Of a stretch of 64,000 bases of DNA, positions 52,001-64,000 are shown one piece after another. The notes beneath the pieces are model-generated. The model saw nothing but the letters and a program-made list of their open reading frames with translations, searched no databases and was not told the DNA's origin. Within the stretch, counting starts at the first letter, position 1, and every line of letters begins with the position of its first letter. The position numbers and the translations under genes are program-made. Origin of the DNA: Bryopsis sp. KO-2023 (Eukaryota > Chlorophyta > Ulvophyceae > Bryopsidales > Bryopsidaceae); assembly GCA_030272585.1 (NCBI GenBank), contig BSYQ01000010.1, positions 2,666,001 to 2,730,000 of the forward strand. Reading direction: 5' to 3'.

Positions 52001-53965
52001 CAACTGGAGTCTCTTCAAGTTTCAATGGCGAAGGAACTCGAAGAGAAGGACGCCCAGGTAGGCACCTCGCTGAAGGTTCTTAATGTGGTTGAAATATTGA
52101 ACTGCACAATTTCTCATCTTGTTTTCTGAACATTGCGACACCATTCTTGTTGTATGTAGTTGGGTTATCATTGTCTCATTGGAGTCCAGTGATCAGTAAT
52201 TGTTTCTTATTTGTATTTCATGAACAGTTGAAATATGAACGGAAGACACTGGCCAAGAACTTCAGCCGCCACTTGCAGCAATTGCGGAGGTGCTGGCAAA
52301 AGTACAGACAAACACACGATGGTGTTGGGATCAAGAAGCTATGCCACCTGGTTGACTCTATGACATCGGATTTGAATGAGGAAATGCCTGCTGCAGCTTT
52401 GAACGCACTAACGGGGAACGTCCCTCAGTACACATCCACAGGTACTAGCAAGTCGATTGTTGATTAAGAAGACGTTCAAGATCAAGTTTCCATGTTTAAA
52501 AACTTGGCCTGAACGTTCAAACTGTTCCCCACAGGAACTCAGACGATTGTTCGCCTACCACAATCTGCATGGAGCCAATGGAATTCACCCAGAGAGGATG
52601 AAAAGGAAACTGACCCATTGATGATCACAAGTGCAAGATCCTTCAGGGTCTGAATCATTTGATGAATGTCTGCATCTGTCGTTTCAATACACCGTATATA
52701 TACTATACTATATAGTTTCTAATATATCGAACAATATCGTTTCATAATCAACGAACAGACACTATCCTGGCACGTAAACTGCAATCTAGATTCGTTTTCT
52801 CTCCCTTCGAGGCTGAATCAGTGTCATTGATGGTATTGGCTTCAGGGGGATACGATATCGCTGGCGGTGGATATCCCAACAGACATGGGCTGCAAACCAT
52901 CAGAGTCAGAACCTGGATTGGATGTACCGACTTCAGTGGATACTGGTAGGAGCACGGCGAGAGGATCCGAGCAGTCGGCTCCGTCTACTAGTGCGGATTC
53001 CAGATTGTTAGCATCCCATCGTAGAAGGGAAAGGTGAGATACCAGTATACAGTATGTCTGTTCTTTTCAAGGCAGGCGAGCAATTCAAGGATTGGATTTG
53101 CAAGTGCACTTTTCTTGTTTTGAACTTTGCCTTGATATTTCAGCATCCCGAGGCTTCTTTTCGCTGTGGTTAGAGATTGATTGAGATATTTGTGTGCGCA
53201 CCGTTCTCGTTCTCCCGACGAGAACGCAATGACGCATGGTTTTTGGTATGTGACCTCATTTTCTTCGTCGCATCTCGCCAGGAATCCCGTCAGTCCATCA
53301 ACCAACACCGCTTTGGAGGAGGAGGGTATGGCGTGGAGCTGGGCGGACCTCATGACGGGTGGAGAGTCGCCAGGACCTTGGGCGTCCGATCCTGACTCCA
53401 AACAGTCAGTGCGTATAAACGTCGGTCATGGGTACTCGAGCACTAAATTCGAAGCTGGTGATGTTCAGTTGAACGTTGAGACGGTTATTCCAGAAAGTCC
53501 GAGCCGGCCCTCGTCCAACCACCTGGCTTCATGGGGGGACGTCCGGGACACGGTCAGTCTGCAAAATGATAGAGTTCGGGCCGCTTCGGGAAGGATTCGA
53601 AAGCTGCAAATGGCTATCGAAAGGAGGGGAAGGAGAGTTTAGTGGGGGTAGTCATCACCACTTTCTTGTTTCAATGGCGTTCAGATCGAACCACGGGATA
53701 ATACTCTTCAAGCGGGGCCAACTTGCTTGAGCGCGGCCTCACAAACAAACGACTCCAACAGTGTGTGGGAAGAGGAGAAACTCAACAGTATACAGGAATG
53801 CTTGAAGTTACATCGCAATGCCTCGCCCCCTCCCTTGAACCCGCATGCTTTTCGATACAATTCTCAATTCTCAAGACAATTTGGTTCAGTCGAACCAAAG
53901 TTTTTTTTTTTTTGCGACTGTGTCGGAAGCAAACCTCAGTGCCGGATCAGATTATTCCAACTTAA
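47330..53965 (+). CDS. Large coiled-coil protein, unknown
   Basis: Sixteen exons: 47330..47365, 48838..48945, 49190..49345, 49514..49723, 49828..49944, 50041..50457, 50543..50683, 50893..51219, 51342..51806, 51941..52057, 52228..52441, 52535..52647, 52846..53033, 53282..53636, 53685..53883, 53940..53965. They give 1062 aa with every junction in phase. It starts MDTSDEELAQLE. The N-terminal half is long heptad-rich coiled coil (EKRMLAAQRRQEMMEKQ, LNSELLAEKNAHMKIQAE). Shorter coils recur at exons 7-8 and 10-11. The C-terminal third is Ser/Pro-rich, with a WSWADLM patch. There is no signal peptide or enzymatic motif. A cytoskeletal, basal-body or Golgi tether role is conceivable; I recognise no family. 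The exon 14 donor (AGA/GTTTAG) and the last two exons are the weakest parts. Confidence 0.75.
49014..49039. repeat. (AT)13 microsatellite
   Basis: Uninterrupted AT dinucleotide tract in intron 2 of the coiled-coil gene. Confidence 0.95.
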
Positions 53966-54164
53966 AACTCCGTGGCCTTGTTGGCATCTCTTTTTTTCTT
54001 TTCTTTTCAACGTGCGGATGTGCACCACCTTTGTGCGCACTCATGAGTTCTGGTGCTATTTGCAGCACGGGAAATCATTTCTGACATTTCCTCTGCAGGT
54101 GCGTAAGCGGGTGCGTGGGAGTGGTCCCCATTTTTTTTTTTTGCTCTATGCCAAACCCACAAAT

Positions 54165-57100
54165 TCAACCCGAACCATCGTCGCTGGATCTGCAATCTAC
54201 GACCTCCGTCATAACCCTCAACCTGTGCTTTCCCAGAAGGCCACTATTCTGTTGCAGTTCCTGCTTCTGCCGGCACATTTTCTTTTTCTGCGAGCGTTTC
54301 CGTTTCAAATACAGCACAGCAGCGAGCACTAAACAGACGCAGATTGCAGAGAGGATAACGGCGCACGACACGCGCCACATATCTGGACCAGACGAGCCGG
54401 GTGCCTTTTTCGAACCCCCAGCAACACCTTCACTTAACTCCTTGTACGTCGCGACGAAAGCATCGAACATGCCTTGGCTGACCAGCATCTTCTGGCCTGG
54501 AAACAGAGCCACTCCAGAGAAACGACCGCCCACGTGCACGTCACCGTCCGCTCCCACATCGATGCTGGTAACAAAGTCGTCCAGCTCGCCGCCTGCAGTA
54601 GACAGCCACTAGAAAAAAGAAAACCAACCCCTCTGTCAAATTGCCAGCTATTTGATTCATTCTCAAACTATTTGGGAAGAGAAAAAAACAAAATACAAAT
54701 AAATACAAACGCTTCCAGAAACACGGCTGGCAGTTGACCCCACCTGCACATCCATTCCTCCGGAAAGCAGCTTCAAAACGTAGATATCCAGCTTGCCTCT
54801 GCTTTCTATGGTTTCCATATTGAGTTCCACCTTCAGCAACAGTGGCTCTCCTTTATGGTTCTTTCTCGTCAGCCAGCCATCCACATCCAGGCCAAACTCA
54901 AAAGTCCCCATGACATACACGTTACCATCTTTTGCTGCAACCCCCAGTGCCTTGTCCTCCCCGGCTCCTCCAATCCTGCAGATTGCCAATACATTGATAT
55001 CACCGCACCAAAACTTGCATTCTACTGAGCACAGAGTAGTGACCTCAGCCTCTGGGGGGGAAATGAAACTATCACAGGGAAAAGGCTCCTGAAGGAGAGG
55101 TGTGCATACCTAAGAACCCAATCGATCGAAGGGACGGTCTTGTTGTTGAATTCGATTTTCATTAAGATCCCGTCGATGGACTTCTGAGATGGATCCAGCC
55201 TGGGTGCACTCACGAGTTCGTAGTCTTTGGAAAGCCTCAAAACTCCCTATACCACAACAAAATCCTCAAAACAATCAGGGACTGACTGCAAGAAAGCTGA
55301 ACATGAAATTGGAAAACACTTCTCTTTGTAGACTGACTATAGACCCATTTCTGCGAGGCTAACGAATCGTTTTTGTAGATTTTTCCCAATATCTCACCTT
55401 GAAATAACCTGACACGTAAACGACAGTGGGGTCCTCAGGATCCACCACCATTCCTGTTGGCTCGAATTCATCGAATTCATCATCCGTGTCAAAAAATAGA
55501 CCCTCCCCTTGAAATCCCAACGGTGTGAGCACCACACCAATGCTGGGAAAGTCCCCCCCGTTTCTTTCCATTGGACATGAAAGAGGCCTTGATGTACGTG
55601 TGTTGACCAGCCTTCTGGATAGAATGTAAACATGAGCATCTCTAGGACCGGCTGCGATGAAAAGGGGACCTAATGCGACTTGACGAGGGGGTTTCCCGAA
55701 TGTTTGTATGAGGCCTGTGGTGGGATCTATCTCCAGAAAGAACGCTCCTGTGGCCAAAAACAAAACACATGAGGGAATCTTAGAAACCTGTTTACACTTG
55801 AGAAGGCCACTGGGGCTGTATGGGGCCTGTTTCAAGTCTCAATCGATGAGCTGTTCATGCACAGCATTTTCCTCAAAAACGAAAGGCATAAGCCTTTTCA
55901 TCCCTCAACATATCCAACGTCTGACTTTCTGCAGTGCAGAAAGTGAAAAAAAAAAAGAAAAAGAAAAAAAGGGAGAGTGGGGTTGCAGTATTTTGTGCAT
56001 TATCTCATGGAAAATTCTCTAAAAAAATTTTATTTGGGAAAAGAAAAACACAAGGAAAAAAAGGCAAGGGATGCGTACGTACCCAGCCCATCTGCATTCT
56101 GTGGCCTGCCAAAAGATATATTCTTTCCTGTTTCGTCGTTGATTTGGACGAACTCCACCCTGGTATGAAAGAGGCCAGCCACAAACACATTGCCACTATG
56201 AACCGTCAACCCCCCCTGCATATTCACGCAAGTGTCTGACAGACCGACTACCCGCCATTTCCCTGGATTCACGACGGATGCACACCCAGCCTCCGGCTTG
56301 TCAAAAAAACTTCGATAACACCCAGACAAAATTGCATCTCCTACGCACAGAAAACGCCAGTTTCAGTAGAAACGGGGTGGCACAAATCTTGACTGAAATC
56401 CCACATGAGGAAGTTTTTCTGCTGGAACCTGGGGGGTTCATTCACTGATATTGGCAGAAATGGTTGAATAAATTTAGGGATTTGATTCGATGACTGACAT
56501 AAACGTAAGCACAAAGAAACACAAACACAAAAAAAGCGGCAAAAGATCAGGGATGCACGTACCATTAATGGCGACCAAGCCAGTCACCGAGGACATGATG
56601 AGCTCTCTATTATCCAAGATTTGGGTGCAATTCAGCTTGTTTATTTTGCCCTCCCTATCACAGCTGAGGTGGCCATGAATCCCCTGCCAATCTGTCAGAT
56701 TCTTGCCAACCTGCCAGCATTTTCCGAGAGGGTGGATCAGTCCTATGCCAAGACAGCCTACCCTATGAAATTGCTCCTACTATGAACATTTCCTGATGAG
56801 TCATCAAGCAGTTTTTCCCCCGATCAAACCCAGAGAATAAAAGCATCTAGCAAGATAAGGATGTGCTGGTGGTGGATATCTGTCAGACAGACAGACAGAC
56901 AGCCCCAAGCTTCAAACCACAGTGCCAAGTTGCTAGTGATTTACAGAACCATAAAATACCTTTGCTACGCTGATCGTCTCATGGGGTCCTCCTGGAAAAT
57001 CTTGATTTCCTCCGTTGAATTTTCCGACTATGTATTGGTGAGGTCCATCTGCTGCCAAATGCATCACCTCATCCTGCCAGCTGCCTCCAACTGACAGAAC

Positions 57101-57384
57101 CTCAACCTCTAGACCCCCTGCCACAGTTTAAACAAAACCGAGAAAACACGTTGGCTACGTTTTCCACACTGAAAAAGGGAGTGACGGCAAACAAAAGAAA
57201 AACAATCAAAGAACCAGCAACGAATCGAGGAGGCGACCGCGAAGTGGAAGCATATTTCCGAGTGTTACACTGAACCAAAAAAAAAAAAACCTGGAAAAAA
57301 AAAGCGTCGACCTGTCATACCTTGGGAAACGCATACCGTACACTTGCTGATAAAAAGCAGGAAAAAGTACCAAGCTGTCGACAT
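54165..57384 (-). CDS. Secreted or type I membrane protein with propeller-like (SBBP-type) repeats
   Basis: Exons complement 57321..57384, 56950..57117, 56563..56757, 56083..56340, 55398..55747, 55110..55246, 54744..54975, 54165..54608; 615 aa. Exon 1 is a clean signal peptide (MSTAWYFFLLFISKCTVCVS). The ectodomain repeats short strands of the form D/S-G-N-V-Y/F-V-x-G-x-F (GNVFVAGLFH, GNVYVMGTFEFG, GDVHVGGRFSG, PTVVYVSGYFK), as in SBBP or similar beta-propeller repeats. It also has paired Cys (GCLGIG, GKCWQV, GCYRSF, SDTC). A transmembrane helix (VSCAVILSAICVCLVLAAVL) is followed by a basic stop-transfer (KRKRSQKKKM) and a ~45-residue cytosolic tail. It is convergent with the coiled-coil gene (200 bp between stops). 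The exon 2/3 junction (TATG/GTTCTG) is the least certain. Confidence 0.82.
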
Positions 57385-60300
57385 ATCTCCTCGTTGCAAC
57401 CTGCCGAACACCGAAGCTGCGCAATCACAGACGCGGGAAAACAGCGACCTGCACTCCCCCCGTCAAGTATCCTTACTTCGCACGAGAAAACCTGTGGGGA
57501 TTCTGTTGCGGTCGCCTGAAACGAAGGATCTCGTCTGCCCAACTTGAGATTGAAACTACCGTGGAACACTCACTGTTTCTTAACGCCACACGTAAACTCC
57601 CAAACACTCTGGTGCTACGCACACGAAAACTGTTCTACGTGTTTTTTTTCTTCCCCTTTCGATTCGGTTCACGTGTCAGATAAGCCTGTCGCTCACCCAG
57701 ACCTATCGCTCAAAAATAAAAGCCAAAAAAAAACACACTTGTGGGGAAGAAATCGCCCCGACCCGACCGGCGACGCGTGCCGTCAATTCTCTCCGACCAA
57801 ACAAACAGCCTCGAGGGGTAATTCTACCTCCATCCGCTGTTCCGAAATCTGTTCAACCGAACAACCAGCAGCCCATATTACCAATTCCACAGCAGAGGGA
57901 CGAAAAAAAGTGACACATGAATGTTGTTTGCGCGAGAGGAGAGGGGGATTCCCCGCAGTGCGTGCAATGCACGCTCAAAATGCAATTTTTTTTCCGCCCA
58001 ATCAAACTCATTATTTTTGGCGCTTCTTGCCGTTGAGTCCAGCAAGACTACGGAAAGGCTGTGGTTAATTATTATTATAACTATTATATTATCATTATTA
58101 TTTCAAATTGCTTTTCTTGGAGGATGTATTCGGATAAAGTTCAAATTCCAAGAATCAGGAGTTTTCTCTGTTGAACTATATATAGTTGTGGTGGTGATGG
58201 AGAGCGTGGGCAAATACCGCAGTTTCAAATGGCAGTTTTCAGAATTTTAGAACTGCCGACAAAGGTGCAAAGCCGAACAGCCTGGATATTGTTGCATGAG
58301 CCCGAATTACAGCAAAACTGTGGACTTCATTTGGGAAAAGCCTGTATATATATATGCCACCATCATGCATCTACAGAGATTTACCCCCCTCCCCCTCCCT
58401 CCCAAGAAAACAATACAAACAACTCTCTGGCGCATGCTTTTTCCTCATCTCGAACTGAAAGGTGGATATGAAAACTTAGCACACTTAGCTGGGGCGCTTT
58501 GTTTTGTTTTGTTTTGTTTTGTTTTGTTTTGTTTTGTTTTGCTTTTCTTTCTTTTTTTTTTTTTTTCTGGCATTGATTGGGACATGATTTTTCAATGAGA
58601 AAGCCAGAAATTGATGCAACCCCTCATCCCCACGACACCGAAATGAAACCAAACCAAACTACAAGGAAAAAAAAAAGGTCTATCGCACCAAACCTCGATG
58701 TCTGCCTATTATTGAGCAGCTTGAACATTCAGCCACCACCCCAACAGAACGAAGTCCAGCAACCTGGTAATTTTATGTATCTCCCAACGAACGCAAATCG
58801 ACTGAAATAGAAAGCCGCCATAGCTTCTTTTTTTTCTTTTTTTTCTCTCTCTCAGACCTCGAAAAAAAATTAAAAAAATCAGCCGAAAGCAGACACACTT
58901 CGGACTTTTTTTTTCTAACTTTTCGTTTCGATTACGTCTTTTTTTGTTTATCTTCAAATATGTGTTGTGTTTTCTTTTTTTTTCCCAAATTATTTGCCTG
59001 GTCAAAAATTCCTGAACCTCTCTAAAATAATCCATCGACCCATTGAGGGGTGATCGAAACTTTTTTTTGTTTTGTTTTGCCCCCATCAAATTAAACCCAA
59101 AAAAAAAAAAAAAGCAAGCACCAAAAGGGGAAAAAAAAAGGATAAATGAAAGTAAGAGGGGAAGTGCTATGAGTATGAGCCAATACCTCAATTTTCATAG
59201 ACTTTTTTTTTCCCTCCTACCCCTTCTCACCAATTTTTCCAGAATTTTTTTTTCCCTCTCTTGGCATTAAGAAGAAGAAAAAAAAGGAAAAAATATTATA
59301 CATATTATGCAAAACTTATAATATAATATTCTTTGCCGGACTCCCGCACTTGACTCTCGTTGGAGTTGGTAACTTTTTTTTTCCCTTTTTTTTCCCTCCA
59401 GGTGGGAATTCTGACCTCTGAAAAAAAAAAAGGAAGCAAGCAGAGAAAGCCAGAAAAAAAGGCCTCTTCTGTTGGGGGTTTCAGATTTTTTTTTTCCCCT
59501 CTTCTAAAGATGTCCGATAAAACCCCTCTCCCGAAGAAACTCTTTTTTTTCTCCCTCTCATACTTTCAAACCGTTTTTTTTTTTTCCTTCTCTGCAACTC
59601 CTTTTTTTTTTTCCCTTCAACGATGCTTGAATCTTTCTTCTTCTTCTTCTTCCTTTTTTTTTTTTTTTTTTGGACCCCTCCCTCCTTAACCCCTCTTCTT
59701 TCCCCAACAACAGCATTTACATTTTTCTTCTTAAAAAGCCCCAGCAAACACCCCTCCCCACAAAAAGAATAGCAACACCCATTGTTTTCTTTCTCTGTTC
59801 ACACAAGCAGCAGCTAAACTCCCTTTAAAAAAAACCAAAAAAAAAACCTACTAAAAATAACACACACAGATAAAATATCCCGACAAGTTCACGTGAACAC
59901 TTTTTTTCTTTTTCTTCCTCTTATAAATTTCTTTTTTTTTCCATCTTCTTTTCGGTGGTTGGATTCCCTTTTTTTTTTCTCCTACCTCCAAAAAACCAAA
60001 AATTGTTTCATCCTCTTGTTTAAAAAACAAGGTTCAATTTTGCATAACTTTTTTTTTTTCTTCCCTTTTCCTTTTTCATTTTCTCTCTCTCTTTTTTTTT
60101 TATGCCAAGCCCATGTGGAAATTGATCCACACGTACATACAGGATGCATTATGACAAAAACGAAAAAAGAAACTAAAAAAAGAAAAACGTTGATGAAACG
60201 CTAAGATATAGAAAACGTCCAGCTGTAAAACTCCGGCAATACTCCCCCTGCTCCTGTCAAAACCTCATTCTCTCACACTCTGTCTCACACTTTTTCTCAC

Positions 60301-63300
60301 ACATGATGAACACAACGTCTCTTCCACTCTAAAGAGTTAAAACCTTTTGATTCCAATCTAAATATAGGTCACTTCGGCACGATTTTTTGTGATACATAGT
60401 CAATGTTGTCCCCCACCCCACCCCCCCAAAAAAGAAAAAGAAAAAAAAAGAACCGTCTAACTTCACACAAATTCCAGTCCTCCCTCTCACACAGTGCACG
60501 AATATTCCCTCACACTTTTTTTTTTTCCTTCACGGCCAAGGTTCGAAACAAAAGATCACATTTCAAAATTTTTTTTTTCCACGAACTGTATATGCATATT
60601 TGGAAAACAAAACAAGAATTCATCTCCCGATGTTTAAAATGAACTCCGCAGGTAAAACTGAAAGAAAAAAGGGGAGAAAAAAGAAATGGAAAAAAAGCGT
60701 AGCCCAAAAAAATTCCACCAAAAAAATCGTCCTCGACACAACCGAGGGGCATGGAAAAACTGAGAAAAAGAAAAGAGAGAAAAAAAAGTCAGACCAGGGA
60801 TTCTCGTTGCGAATTTTCCTCGGAATAAGCCTCCATATGTTCTTTTTCATTTTTCTTCTTTTTTCTTCCCGACTCATTCACAAAAAAAAAAAAGAAAAAA
60901 TAACTGTATAATCAATCGACAGTCTCCATCATGAACGATTTTCAACACAACGAAAGAAAATCATCTCTTCAAAAAATAAACCAGGCATGCAGATCATGGC
61001 TGGAGCGAACAACACGAAACAATATCCCGAAAGAAGAATCCACAGTCGCAAGTTCATCCCCGGCCTTTCTGCTAGATTTTCTAGATCTTTCTATATTCAG
61101 TTTTTTTTCTTTTTTCTCTCTCTCTTCCTCACCTCAAATTTTTGAAGGGGGGAAACGGGGGGGTTGAAAAAAGCGGGGTGCGATTGGGGGGTAAGGAAAA
61201 GAATGATTGAATAACACACACATACTATTGGCTGCACTGTGCATTCCCTGTGTGTGTGAAAGGGGGGGGGGAGGGGTGCTTTTTTTCCCTCCCTATTTGT
61301 CAAAAATCGGGGGAAAAAGAAAGAAAGCCAAAAATGGCAAGCTATGCCAATTCTCTCATAATAGATGAGGGTGTGCATGCTTTTTTTTTTCCTTTTAGAT
61401 TTTTTCATATCTTTTTTTTTGCCAATGGAAAAGCCGAAACATACACACACATATATTTCTTCAGCATAGAGGGTTTTGGATTTCACCACAGATTCAAGGA
61501 GCGCCCGAAAGAAGAAGGGGAAAAAAACAGGGGGGAAAAAAAGGAAAGAAAGAAAAAAAATCTTCCGAAATACATCCCAAGATAAAATGCTTGCAAACCC
61601 TTAGTCAGTCATAAAGTCCAAAAATAGCACCCAACCTGGAAATATGACGAAAAAACGAAAAAACAGGGTTTCTGTTCTTCTTGCGTGTCCCCTTCCTCTA
61701 TTTTCATCTTTTTTTTTTTTCATCTTTTTTCCTTTTCTTATAAACCTTTTTTTTCTTCCCCCATTTCATTTATGAACTTTCATAAAAAGCCCCCCTTTTT
61801 TTTTCAAACCCATCCTTTCTGTCTTCCATTTCTTTCTTTCTTTTTTCAAATTGAATGCACATATATATATATATAGATATATATTCTTTTTTTTTTTGAA
61901 TGCATAGATATCAACCTTTCCCCAACCCCCCACCCCCGGGGGTTTATCCCCAGCACTGCTTTTCCCGTTCTTTGAACAAATATGACAAATATAACCCCGC
62001 TTTTTCAAATCAAAACCTCCGTTTTCGTAATCATTTTTTTTCCTCCACCCACAAATGAAAACACTTTTAAATCCCGCTTCTCTATTATTTCCCTCAGGAA
62101 TTTAAAAACCGAAATTTAAAACCGAGGTCTTTTTTTTTCTGCTTCTCCTTCATCTTCTTCCCTTTTTTTGTTTCTTTTTCTTAATTAAAAAAAAAGGAAA
62201 AGAAATACAAAAAAAAGCAAGAAACGAAAGAAAAAAAAAGTCACACACACACACACACAAAACACACACAATGAACAGGAATGCACTGGGGACTTGGCAC
62301 TTACACAACTTCCTGTTTTTTTTGTTGTTTTTTTCCATCCTCCCATTCCGAATTTTTTTCCAGACCCCCCCCCCCTTTTTCCCTTCAAAATCCCATCTTT
62401 TTTTTCTTTATGCTCATATAAACCTTTTTTTCATTTAAAAAAAAAAAGAAAAAATCCACAATCAAAGTTATGTAAGAACATCCCCTTTTTTGAATAGAAA
62501 CATAGAGGGCAATCTAAAAAAAAAAAGCACAAAAAAAAGAAAAAATGACACAGCATCCATTTCATCATCAACATGTCTTTTCCTCTTTTTTTTTTTTTCC
62601 TTTCCCCATTTTTTTTTTCAAAATATATTCCAGGCCGGATGGCAGTCTACTCAAAATATCAATCAGAGGTAGGGCAGGGGTTGAGAAATATATATATATA
62701 TATGTCTGCGAAAATACAAAAATTTCCCAATCCTATAGATGTCATGCTGAGAGGGGGAAAAAAAAACCCACAACCTCAATTTTCTATTGAGGATTTTTTT
62801 TTTTAACCAGAAATTTACGAGGAAAAAAAAAATCCACTCGAAAAAACTCCTGTGAAAAAACCTCGACCCCTCATCTTTTCTTTTCCCCACCCCAAAATGG
62901 ATTTGTTTATAATTCTCGAAAGAGGACCGAGCAGAAAATATATACGGATATATACATATATGTATATAACATGTGAAGCACCAGGGGGAAAAAATACAAA
63001 GAAAGAAAAAAAACACGCACACACATTCCGAAACCAAATCAATAACCATAGTCTCCTCCTCCATCTCTTGTTTTTTTCCCTTCGAGAAAAAAAGAGGAGG
63101 CAAATATATACATGCATGTATATCTATGTGAAAAAAAATACACATATGCAAAAATATGTGCATTCACATGTATATATTCTTGTTGGATTTTGTTTGCTGT
63201 TTTTCCACCACCTCAATTTGCAATGAACTCTCATCCCCTTTTCCCCCAAAAAATAGAATTCCACAGAAACACTAAAACATCACGCAAAAGGACAAGAAAT

Positions 63301-64000
63301 TATTGCTTTTCCTGGAAAGCATTTTTGTTGTTTTGGTGTCAAAAAATTCCCGGGAAAAAAAAAAAAAAGCAAACAAAATCAAAGCGTTTTTTCTCTCTCT
63401 CTTTCCCCCTCTTTCCTCTTTCTCCGCTTTTTTTTTGTTTTGATTGTATTTTCCCCCAAAAGAAAAAAGAACTATGAATGCAAGCTCCAAAATCCCCCTC
63501 CCCCCCATGAAAATGGCAAACCCCTTTTTCCCTCCTCTTTTGAGTGTCAAGTCTTTCGTGAAAAAAAAAAAAAAAGAATAAGAAAAGGGAAGGGAAAAAA
63601 CCAACAACACTCCCTCCCCTTTCTTTCTTTTTTCCTATCCAACCCTTTCGGAAAAAAAAAAATCAAACAAACAAAACAAAAAAACACATAATTTTTTTAT
63701 GTAACTTTTTTTTTAACTTGTCACAAAAAGTTTTGTTGTACATGAATGCTTTCCATCTTTTTTTTCTTTCCTTTTTCTCCCCCCCCCCCCAGCCAAATAC
63801 CTTTTTTTTATGGCTTTTTCTCCCTCTCTGTTTGTTTTTTGCACTTCTTTTCCCTTTCATCCCCCAAATCGATTTTTTTTTCTGGTTTTTTCTCTCACTC
63901 TTTTTCACTTGCTCTCACACTTTTTTCCATCCCCTCCTCTGCTTTCCTTTCTTGTGTGTTTTTTGTTTTTTTTGCTGGCAAGGCGGAGAAAAAAACCAAC
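57385..64000. other. Low-complexity, homopolymer-rich region without supported genes
   Basis: 57.4-58.5 kb holds the promoter side of the minus-strand membrane-protein gene, with a 174-codon open frame at 57544-58068 that lacks any recognisable feature. From 58.5 kb onward the DNA is dominated by T8-T20 and A8-A14 runs, C-runs, (CA)n and (TA)n. A 35-nt segment at 62633-62667 is flanked by a good acceptor (ATTCCAG) and donor (AG/GTAGGG) and could be a micro-exon of a gene extending beyond the window, but nothing links it to other exons. Confidence 0.5.
58498..58541. repeat. (GTTTT)n microsatellite
   Basis: Eight consecutive GTTTT units ending in G, followed by a T-run. Confidence 0.95.

Noticed and set aside
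57544-58068. 174-codon plus-strand open frame upstream of the membrane-protein gene
   Set aside because: No domain, no repeat of exon structure, composition like random GC-balanced DNA; probably promoter sequence.

Overview
The window is nuclear DNA of an intron-rich photosynthetic eukaryote. Almost every gene is split by short GT-AG introns with T-rich 3' ends, and the genes are spaced like those of a free-living unicellular or simple multicellular alga. Three things point to a green-type plastid: a chloroplast ATP synthase gamma subunit carrying the thioredoxin-regulated cysteine pair (CDVDGNC), an ABCI11/NAP14-like plastid ABC ATPase, and an NRT2-type nitrate transporter. An interstitial CCCTAAA (plant-type telomere) tract fits. 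A green alga in the broad sense is the most economical reading, but a lineage with a secondary green plastid cannot be excluded from sequence alone.

Layout. 1-2.4 kb: 3' part of a prenylcysteine oxidase gene (+). 3.0-8.8 kb: a 13-exon gene (+) encoding two cathepsin X/Z domains in tandem, the second with its catalytic Cys replaced by Ser. 8.8-11.9 kb: poorly resolved, with hairpins and one possible two-exon unit. 11.9-17.05 kb: amidophosphoribosyltransferase (+) of the enterobacterial/fungal type, with an in-phase upstream exon that looks like an organelle presequence and an antisense non-LTR retrotransposon remnant in its last intron. 18.5-23.1 kb: ABCE1/RLI1 (+), 11 exons. 25.4-27.3 kb: an intronless membrane/coiled-coil ORF between two unrelated tandem-repeat arrays.

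28.3-29.9 kb: ABCI11-like ATPase (-). 30.0-30.5 kb: a small lysine-rich protein (-), divergent from atpC (+, 31.0-33.0 kb). 33.8-34.2 kb: an inverted-repeat element around a GC-rich core and telomere-like repeats. 37.4-39.8 kb: NRT2 (-), beginning with a 7-nt coding exon. 40.4-43.1 kb: an unrecognised, probably plastid-membrane protein (-). 44.1-46.6 kb: a single-exon F-box/LRR protein (+). 47.3-54.0 kb: a 16-exon coiled-coil protein (+). 54.2-57.4 kb: a secreted or type I membrane protein with propeller-like repeats (-). 57.4-64 kb: low-complexity DNA, rich in homopolymers, in which I can support no gene.

Several products belong to chloroplast and nitrogen/nucleotide metabolism (nitrate uptake, purine synthesis, ATP synthase). 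They are not an operon or an obvious cluster, and the order looks like ordinary eukaryotic mixing. Exon models were built by hand from splice consensus and codon phase. Where every junction keeps phase (cathepsin domains, purF, ABCE1, ABCI11, atpC, NRT2, 40-43 kb, 47-54 kb and 54-57 kb genes) the structures are well supported.
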